From Lota lota (taxonomy: Eukaryota; Chordata; Actinopteri; Gadiformes; Lotidae), in contig JACYXH010000772.1 of NCBI GenBank assembly GCA_026745465.1, positions 6,686,885 through 6,750,884 on the forward strand: a DNA stretch of 64,000 nucleotides, in the 5' to 3' direction. The position numbers and the translations under genes were made by a program. Position 1 is the stretch's first letter; every line of letters begins with the position of its first letter. This document shows positions 43,522-64,000 of the stretch, piece by piece. The notes below the pieces were generated by a model, which did no database searches, was not told the origin of the DNA, and worked only from the letters and a program-made list of their open reading frames with translations.

Positions 43522-43532
43522 TAATTGAATTA
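43522..43532. promoter_or_regulatory. Paired-type homeodomain palindrome (P3 site)
   Basis: TAATTGAATTA, i.e. TAAT-N3-ATTA. This is the classic dimer site of Q50 paired-class homeodomains, the class to which Phox2a belongs. The same 11-mer recurs at 45270-45280. Function is inferred. Confidence 0.4.
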
Positions 43533-44333
43533 GTCTTCTCTACGCATACATGATTTATAAAAACCATTAAATGTGCTTCATTATTGTTACACATATCATC
43601 TTTTAACATATATTTTTAATTTTATAAGATTAGCCTAATTACTAACCAAATGAGCGTTGTTGATCTTTATAATTGTTTTTACATTTAATTTGGTATTTTA
43701 ATTTCGTTCTAATTCGTTTAGGACTATGATACGCCATCACTGCAATGTGCCTTAACGTGAGCCATGGCTGGAAATATTTCTGTAAACGACTTGAAGATAT
43801 GGCCTATTATAACTCTGGCCTGGGCCTACATCAAAATTGACTTTATGACATAAACCATTCTGAACGTTGAAACGTTCATGTTAGGCCTGCATGCAGTTTA
43901 TTCATTAGCTATCTATTCATTTTTTTTCTCACATTCAACTTCAATGTCATCATCCTTCATAGGCCTAATTCTAAAATACGAGTGTACAATTTTGCCTTCT
44001 TAAAAATAAAGCTGAAGAAGGCTGTAGTTTAGGTTTAGGCCTAAGCTACATAGTCCGTTTTATAGGGCTACATAAAAATTAAAAAAGTCTATCGACACTT
44101 GGTTGAAAAAACAAAGCAGTGACAACCCTGATAACCTATCTTCTACAGCCTGTTTTCTCCTCGTGTCACCGGAATGTGTCATTTCATCACTTCTCTTAAT
44201 ATATTCTCTTTCCCTCTGAGATTCTTGGAGGAGGACTCCGTATAAAATAAAATAACAAATCCAACCGTTAACATTTGTAGAAGGAGAATAAGAGAGCTTT
44301 GGCGGGCTTGGCTCGTGCATTTGATTTATCCGG

Positions 44334-44341
44334 TGATTGAT
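44334..44341. promoter_or_regulatory. Candidate Pbx-Hox site
   Basis: TGATTGAT matches the Pbx-Hox composite consensus. A Meis/Prep-type TGACAG lies 200 bp away at 44539-44544. Pbx/Hox and Prep/Meis inputs are known for hindbrain enhancers of the paralogue Phox2b. Use here is only inferred. Confidence 0.25.
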
Positions 44342-44632
44342 GAGAGACGGTGAGCGCGAGACGGGGGGCTCCCGTAGGTGTACCAGTCACCGCTTTTCAG
44401 TCCCGAATTACCTAAATGTACCGTGACGCTCAGCCTCGAGCTATGCGGCCCGCGTCTTAACTGTGTTATCGGAGAGCCAAGAGCGCGCGGTATCTGACTG
44501 CGGAAATGCTCAATTGAGCCTACATAACCAGGCTATACTGACAGGCAAGCGTTACAACTAAAAGAATAGAAAGAGTTACCTGCAAATCTCTTAGAAACAA
44601 TTAGGCAAATTGAGAATAAAGGCACACATTGC

Positions 44633-44642
44633 GTCACGTGAT
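44633..44642. promoter_or_regulatory. CACGTG E-box
   Basis: GTCACGTGAT in a GC-richer patch upstream of phox2a. It shares the 9-mer GTCACGTGA with the E-box at 45450-45458. Confidence 0.3.
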
Positions 44643-45049
44643 CGGGTCAGGGCACAGGTATAAGGACCAACCGTTTTCTTTGTAAGATTCGGAATACACG
44701 ACTGTGATATCGACTGACAAGGCCTATATACAAATTGTGAAAGCGTATTTTAGTTTACGTCTGTATTGATTACAAACTTACAAACGAAACAAGCGCATTT
44801 GCTCAATATGCTTTGTTGCTCCTATGCCAAAACGTAATGAATGCAAAAAGCCATTGTTCTGATGTTTATTTGCATTCCATGCACATCAGTGCAATAGGCA
44901 TATAGATCCAACATCAAACCTATATTACCCTAATGGATAAAGGCACGTTACTTGAAAATACATTTTTAAGATAAAAAAAAACCCCAAGACAGTCCCAAGA
45001 GAACGGAGTAGCCTATCCCCACACGCACACGTACACGTACACGCACACG

Positions 45050-45053
<4 letters not shown>

Positions 45054-45135
<82 letters not shown>
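45054..45135. repeat. (CA)n microsatellite
   Basis: 82 bp of CA preceded by an older acacgcacacgtacacg tract from about 45021. It flanks the homeodomain-site cluster on its left. Confidence 0.93.
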
Positions 45136-45137
<2 letters not shown>

Positions 45138-45194
45138 AAGGCACAGCTGGAGTAGCAAGGGATGGCCGCGCGCAGGAGAGCTTTTCCAAACACG

Positions 45195-45301
45195 CTAATT
45201 AGATCTCGAGCTCTGGCCCCGCGCTCTGAAAGCAGGCCCAGCCGCGGGGCGCGCGGAGCTGTGGAAAGTTAATTGAATTAAATCCCCTCTAAACTAATTA
45301 G
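45195..45301. promoter_or_regulatory. Cluster of homeodomain sites, candidate phox2a enhancer
   Basis: Three palindromic homeodomain sites lie in 107 bp: CTAATTAG (45195-45202), TAATTGAATTA (45270-45280) and CTAATTAG (45294-45301). They are embedded in unusually GC-rich sequence with many CpG (ccgcggggcgcgcgg at about 45242). The AT-core sites on a GC background, bracketed by CA arrays at 45054-45135 and 45598-45684, look like preserved regulatory DNA about 5.5 kb upstream of phox2a. Confidence 0.45.
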
Positions 45302-45448
45302 ACTGCAATCTGCCACGCGAGCTGTCCCTGAGCAAGGTTCGAATTAGGCAGAATGGATTTGTTCCTTTTCTTTTAAAGAAAGAAGGGCAGACTGGTGTGT
45401 TTTTGGTAGGTCCTTTATTTGTCTTTTATTCAAATTGTCCCAGGGGAA

Positions 45449-45460
45449 TGTCACGTGACA
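45449..45460. promoter_or_regulatory. Palindromic E-box TGTCACGTGACA
   Basis: A perfect 12-bp palindrome centred on CACGTG. The GTCACGTGAC core fits USF and TFE/MITF-type bHLH-ZIP binding. It lies 150 bp from the homeodomain cluster. Confidence 0.4.
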
Positions 45461-45597
45461 TCGTGAAGGTTTTACACAAACTGTACTGTCTGCGGTTTAT
45501 ATATCTGCGCATTTTGCGCACAGCGAGCTTCAATCATAATAATCGACGTCGGGAAAAAACGGAATACCCCAAATGAAGTCCCTTCCCACTGAAATTG

Positions 45598-45622
45598 ACA
45601 CACACACACACACACACACACA

Positions 45623-45684
<62 letters not shown>
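45598..45684. repeat. (CA)n microsatellite with one interruption
   Basis: 87 bp of CA units with a single C interruption near 45626. Confidence 0.93.
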
Positions 45685-45685
<1 letters not shown>

Positions 45686-48600
45686 CACAAGAAGTTAATA
45701 GGGCCTACATTATACAGACCTATGTCCACTTGTATGTACAACCCAAACAACAATGGGTGTTGCTTAGTTTATTTGAGCGGGGACAAGAAGGCATAGAAAA
45801 GCCCTGTGTGCTCTCATAAAGTGAGAACTGAGCGGAACGAGAGGTAATGGCTGTGTAATCGATCGCTGGTGTCCTGGGGGATCACTATAGGAGGAGGGAG
45901 CGGCAGGGAGAGAGGAGATGAGAGGAGGAGGAGGGGAGAGGAGAGGAGAGAGGCATACAGATGAAAACTCACCGTTAAGAGTATACGGACAGATATGATA
46001 ATAGCAGAGTGGTATCAGTGTTGTGGATGATGGCGGCTAAGTGCTATTAGACGCTTGTCGTTATCATTCATCACCTTCACCTAGGAGAGCACGCGCTGTC
46101 CTCAGCACCGTGGACCACAAGAATGTCAACTCATTTAAATTTTAATAATACATAATAATAACATTTGAGATGTTGATGTCCAACCGTGCAACCGCGTTAA
46201 GGCTTTGAAACCCACATCCATTTAAAAAAAAGCATCTCCCAAATCACTAAACACACTCAACTACACACTAAACTACCCTTTTCTTCTCCACCCTCCACTC
46301 CATCCTTTATTTTCTTCTTTTTGTAGAACATCTTCTATCTCGTGTTTTTCTTTCTTTTTGCCATTTATATTACTTCTATCTCATTATGCAAAGGGTTGGC
46401 ATTATTTGAGTTTTTTATCTGCGGCAGAATTTGTGTGGTGGAAGACAAGAAAGTTTCTAGAGAGGAAAACAGTAAGAGAGTTAGGGAAACTATACAAGAA
46501 ACAGAGTAGGGGGAAACTAAATGAAGTTGTGAGTTGGAAGGGAGATAGAGAGTATGGTGCAGAAGCCGGAGGATGAGCAGGGGAGAGATTGAGCAGAGAA
46601 GGATAGAGGGAGAGAAATACAGGCCCAAAGAGGTTAAAAGGATGGAGGGCTAGGTTTCTATCTCTCCATAATCTAATCAGAGAAATGGCTGCAGTCAGAA
46701 ATAGCCTGACGGACAGACTAAGAACCTCTTCTGCTCCACTCTTTGCTTCCTTGTCTTCCTCGGGTGGGGGAAAAGGATACACACAAACACACACACACGC
46801 ATAGTGCACCTGAACACACACACACACACACACAAACAAACCACCCTATGGATGTGTGTGTGTGTGTGTGTGCTGGGGTGTGTGCAAGTGTGTATCTGTT
46901 TGTTGGTGTGTGTGTGTGTGCATGTGAGTCCCACTGCCAGGCCCTTGGTGCGCTTGCTTTACAGCAATAGAGGCAAAGGATCTGTGGAGTACGATGCATT
47001 GCTTAAAATATAGAGGCTTAATACTTCCTGTGGTTTCTAGGCCACCTACCACTCCATCTGTCACTTGATGTTACTTTCAGCTCATAAAATACCCCTCTTA
47101 TAATAAACAAAAGATAATGGAGTTATCATTGGCTCATACAGAGAGCCATGAAATATGAAAAATAATAATAGTTATTATCAGGTACACCCTGGAGTTTGCA
47201 AGAGCAATCACGGAGGGTGTTCCCTTCTTTCACACACGCACACACACACAAGATCGATACTCATTTTATGCAGAATGTGATTATTATGTGGAAATGTACT
47301 AGACTGGGAAAAAAATTACTTTAGCACAAATACTGTCAATATCTTAGAATACCAACGACTGCTCCACCATTTCAATGTACGTGTAAAGACCAACGTATGA
47401 CTACACTCTGTGTATAGAGATGAGTAAAGCGGGATTACTCGGCCTACATTAAATTTGACTTTATGACTTTATGACCGTTCAAATAGCCTGTACATTCGTT
47501 TGTGTGTCTGTGTGTGTTATGGGGGGTCCAGGCTGGGCACAGTGAGGGAATCCGGGTCTTTTTCATGCTTGCTAATCCCTCCCTCCAGGGAAGACATGCC
47601 TGGAGTGTGTGTGTGTGTGTGTGCAGAATGCCCTCTACATCTCTAAGGAATCCAACCCAAAGGGACTTGTAGCTTCCTGCAGCATTCCCGCTCAATGTTC
47701 TTCGACGCACACACCCACTGACACACACAGATTCCAGAGACATTCCTCTGTCTTGTAGCATCACTGGGTAGACAAGCGTTATTGTTGTTGCGTTCCCACC
47801 CAGGAGCTTGCGTCCCCGCCTCCCAGACGCACATACACAAACAAGCAGCCCATCCATCCTTTCATCCATCACCCGATCTGCCCGTCAGTCCATCCATCCA
47901 TCAGCTTTGGCAGGGCGACAGCACCCGAACAAGAGGCGGAGGGCTCACCAGGAGTGACTTTATTTACACACTGGTTGTCCGGCTACAAGTTGGGTAATGG
48001 GCGCCCAGTTATGCCCGCTGTTCCCGCCACTATTCTGGAACTTTAATGATGAAGGTAATCATGTTTAAATATTTATTTATGGTCTTAGTGTCTTTACATT
48101 CCTCCCACTGTCAGATGTATTTGCCTGCAAAAGACAGAGACAAGACACATAGCAGCAACACACGTTTTGACAAACACATCGACAATAGCAAAACGGTTCA
48201 CAGGGCAGAGATGTTAGCCCAACATTCAACACTTAAACACATAGACTTGGGTAGTGTCTCCTGAGACATTTAAACAAAGAAACACAATCCCCATGCTCCT
48301 ATCTACATTCAAATGTTATTCTCTAATAAGACAAATGTGCAAAATCATGAACACATTTTATAATCTAAAATGGCTAACGATAATTCAAGATTACTTTACT
48401 CAATAGTAAATAAATAAAAAGGAAGGATATATTTTTCGTAGTACATGCTGTTACCATTAGTTTTGTACAACCAATGACGTTGAAGGTATACAAATGCTAC
48501 TATTATTGCTACTTACAATAAACCTTTTAAATACTCATGGAACAAATATTCCTCATATTTTATTGTTATTTCTCTATTGGCTTCATTAACTTTGGCTTAA

Positions 48601-49017
48601 CCTTGTGATTAATTTCCTACACAAAATACATTGTTCATTGGTGACTATAACATGAAAAACGACAACAAACTATAACCTATACACATGTAACGTTGTTATC
48701 TAAAATATCAGTGCATATCAATCAACATTCGAGATGTATGATAACGAGTCACTAAATTATCCCACTCACCCACGTTGTTTCCAACTGAACTTTGGGATTG
48801 CATATGTCCATTTAAAATGCAAGATCAGACTGTGATAGAGCTACACCTTATACGCACACATCTGCTTTGTCATGTAACATGTAATGTATCTGCAGGTGTG
48901 GTAAAGCCACGTGTACACAAAGCACTTATGGACACTACTGGCGCGTTGTTTGTCCTGCAGGTGTGTATAGTGATAAACAGAGACAGAGAGAGTGCTGGTA
49001 GGAGAGAGAGGGGTGCT

Positions 49018-49023
49018 TTTATT
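49018..49023 (-). terminator. clpb: Candidate clpb poly(A) signal
   Basis: TTTATT on the + strand is AATAAA in the clpb sense, about 250 nt after the clpb stop codon. GT microsatellites (CA in the sense strand) fill most of the intervening 3' UTR. Confidence 0.4.
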
Positions 49024-49228
49024 GGTTACTTCTTCTAAAGCCACTCTATCCATTTCCTCCTTTTGATATCACGATGAGATGAAGAAGATTATAGTTATAA
49101 TGATGGTGTGTGTGTGTGTGTGTGTGTGTCTAGTGGGGGGGTCTGCATTTGTGTTTGTGTGTGAGTGAGTGTGTGTGTTTGTTTGTGTGTGTGTGTGTGT
49201 GTGTCTAGTGGAGGGTTCTGCATGTGTG

Positions 49229-49270
<42 letters not shown>

Positions 49271-49273
49271 GTC

Positions 49274-62330
<13,057 letters not shown>

Positions 62331-62346
62331 CTGCATGGATGGAAAC

Positions 62347-62381
<35 letters not shown>

Positions 62382-62989
62382 CACACACATTACATACTTC
62401 ACACACAGTACACACATTACATACTTACATACTACCTTTTTGCTTGTTTTCCCATTTCATTTTAGTTGCACCACTAAAAGAGTAAATGAGCAAAGGATGG
62501 GAATCCCTGCTGCTGTTGTATTCCTGACAGTATGTTTTCCTCTGTTCCTCAGATTCTTCACATTATCCATGTGATTGGCGCCAGTGTAGCCCCATCTACC
62601 GGCCCGGCAGGAGGGGTTGGGACGTCGATGCAGCACGTCAGGTGAGGGGTGAAAGGTCCCCAGTCACACTGTGACCAATTTGGCCCTAGAATGGCCCTGC
62701 AGGGGGAATCCCCATATCCGCAACACGTGCCGACCCTTACACACTACTCTGACCCCCTACATCCGCATCTACGCCCCCTGACTCCTCCGCTCTCCATACA
62801 TCCCTCAAGGTAGGGGGCACGGCTGCAGATAAAACACACACTTCTGCACAGTGGGGAGGGGTTAGAGACGTCAATATTGATGGCCAAACTGGTGGATCCT
62901 TTACAAAACGTGAATTGACGTTCTTTGACAGGTCTGAGAGGTCATTAAGACGCAGCGTGTGTCAGGCGTGTGTAGTTCCGTTGTGTCCG

Positions 62990-63052
<63 letters not shown>

Positions 63053-63895
63053 CAGGGCCGTGCTAGGGTTGTCAGTGGCGGTGCTTAGCAGTGCCTTCTG
63101 CCCTGACCTGGGCAGGACGTCCTAACCCTGATGCCCTCCCGGACACACGTGCCTCCACACAGAAATCGAGCCCTTCTGTCTGGCTGAAAACGTTGATCCC
63201 CTCCAACAAGTGACCCGGTATAAAGGGATGTAGGAAAGAATTGTAGAAATGATTTAATGATTGTTTATAATCACAGTCGGCTGAATACTGAGTGGATATC
63301 TGTAAACAACCGATCTATAATGGCAGATGTATTGAGGCATACATACAACATTTTCTCTGTTGTAATATGGAAGCTAAAACCCTGATGTTGGAATACGAGG
63401 CTCTAATCCAGTGACGCTTCAAAAACTTTTTTTATACTGAGCATTGTTATTTGGTCACCATGGGATGCATTTTGAGCCTCAGTATACATATTTAAAGTCA
63501 CACACTCTCCAAGCGACTTTAGACTTCAGAGCGAGTAATCCATACAAGGTGGGGGTTCCAATTCTGGCAACCGTGCTGGAGAGTAATAATCACTGTGTTG
63601 ATTATTGATATACACCTAAATGTTGTCCTGCTCTCAGAGCTATTGATCCACACAACACACACCGCCTGAACATCAAGTGAAAAATGCAATAAACCAAAAT
63701 GCGCTCACACACACAGACACACAGACACTGAGACACACACACACACACACACACACACAGCCACCCACCCACCCACCTTGGACATAATAAATAGCATCAT
63801 TTAGGGCTTTAATATTGGGCCAGCCCTCTGGGCCAGAGCACTTTATAACAGGATCAACACTAACGACACTTAGCTCCTCTGTTGCTTCATCTTTA

Positions 63896-63926
<31 letters not shown>

Positions 63927-64000
63927 AAACACACGCTGACCCAGCCCCCCGCACACACACACACAGCCTTGCACACAGATGATCCTATCATTAGCAGTTC
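62331..64000 (-). other. clpb intron reaching the window edge
   Basis: No exon matching the ankyrin region of clpb was found here on the minus strand, so the next upstream exon lies outside. The stretch holds CA arrays (about 62346-62390, 63734-63760 and 63901-63925) and a (GT)n. Confidence 0.6.
62994..63049. repeat. (GT)n microsatellite
   Basis: A 56-bp perfect GT run in the leftmost part of the terminal clpb intron. Confidence 0.93.

Larger units (their letters stand above)
39764..49273. other. Intergenic region between phox2a and clpb
   Basis: About 9.5 kb with no coding gene, AT-rich overall, interrupted by GC-richer islands around 42000-42360, 44330-44500 and 45160-45310. It holds several homeodomain and E-box motifs listed separately, an (AT)n run at about 42956-42982, and several CA/GT arrays. 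Since phox2a is a developmental regulator and this is its upstream side, enhancers are expected here. Confidence 0.6.

Noticed and set aside
63480-63580. Possible tRNA-like or dispersed-repeat fragment
   Set aside because: A ggttccaattctgg phrase resembles a box B-like motif, but no matching box A, fold or repeat family could be shown.

Overview
The window is vertebrate nuclear DNA, almost certainly from a ray-finned (teleost) fish. The evidence is four intron-rich vertebrate genes with canonical GT-AG introns, very many long (CA)n, (GT)n, (CT)n and (GA)n microsatellites, AT-rich intergenic DNA, and proteins close to but distinct from their mammalian orthologues. The species cannot be fixed from the sequence alone.

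Layout, left to right. (1) A folate receptor gene (folr, + strand, coding 455-3529, four coding exons). (2) The SH2-containing inositol 5-phosphatase SHIP2 gene (inppl1, + strand, coding 6015-30695). All 27 coding exons can be placed and the phases close without a break, giving 1255 aa. Its 3' UTR runs to a poly(A) signal near 32660. (3) The paired-like homeobox gene phox2a (- strand, coding 37275-39754, three exons), convergent with inppl1. (4) A ~9.5 kb AT-rich stretch upstream of phox2a, with clustered homeodomain and E-box motifs that look like regulatory DNA. (5) The last eleven coding exons of clpb (- strand, 49274-62330), a mitochondrial AAA+ disaggregase. Its 5' end, with the start codon and most of the ankyrin region, lies beyond the right edge. 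The order FOLR - INPPL1 - PHOX2A - CLPB matches human 11q13.4, so this is a deeply conserved synteny block.

The genes do not form one pathway. folr encodes a GPI-anchored folate-binding surface protein, inppl1 a cytosolic phosphoinositide phosphatase in growth factor and insulin signalling, phox2a an autonomic and noradrenergic neuron transcription factor, and clpb an intermembrane-space protein disaggregase.

The most notable non-genic features are: a 45-bp minisatellite of 19 nearly identical units plus two decayed ones in inppl1 intron 1 (9181-10120); a 41-bp minisatellite of 14 units plus one decayed unit that abuts a clpb 5' splice site (52764-53385); two inppl1 3' splice sites whose polypyrimidine tracts are ~145-bp pure (CT)n runs; two identical paired-type homeodomain palindromes (TAATTGAATTA) and two GTCACGTGA E-boxes upstream of phox2a; and a strong excess of the palindrome TAGGCCTA. 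I saw no tRNA, rRNA, CRISPR array or intact transposon. No wholly new system stood out; the best leads are regulatory and repeat-related.
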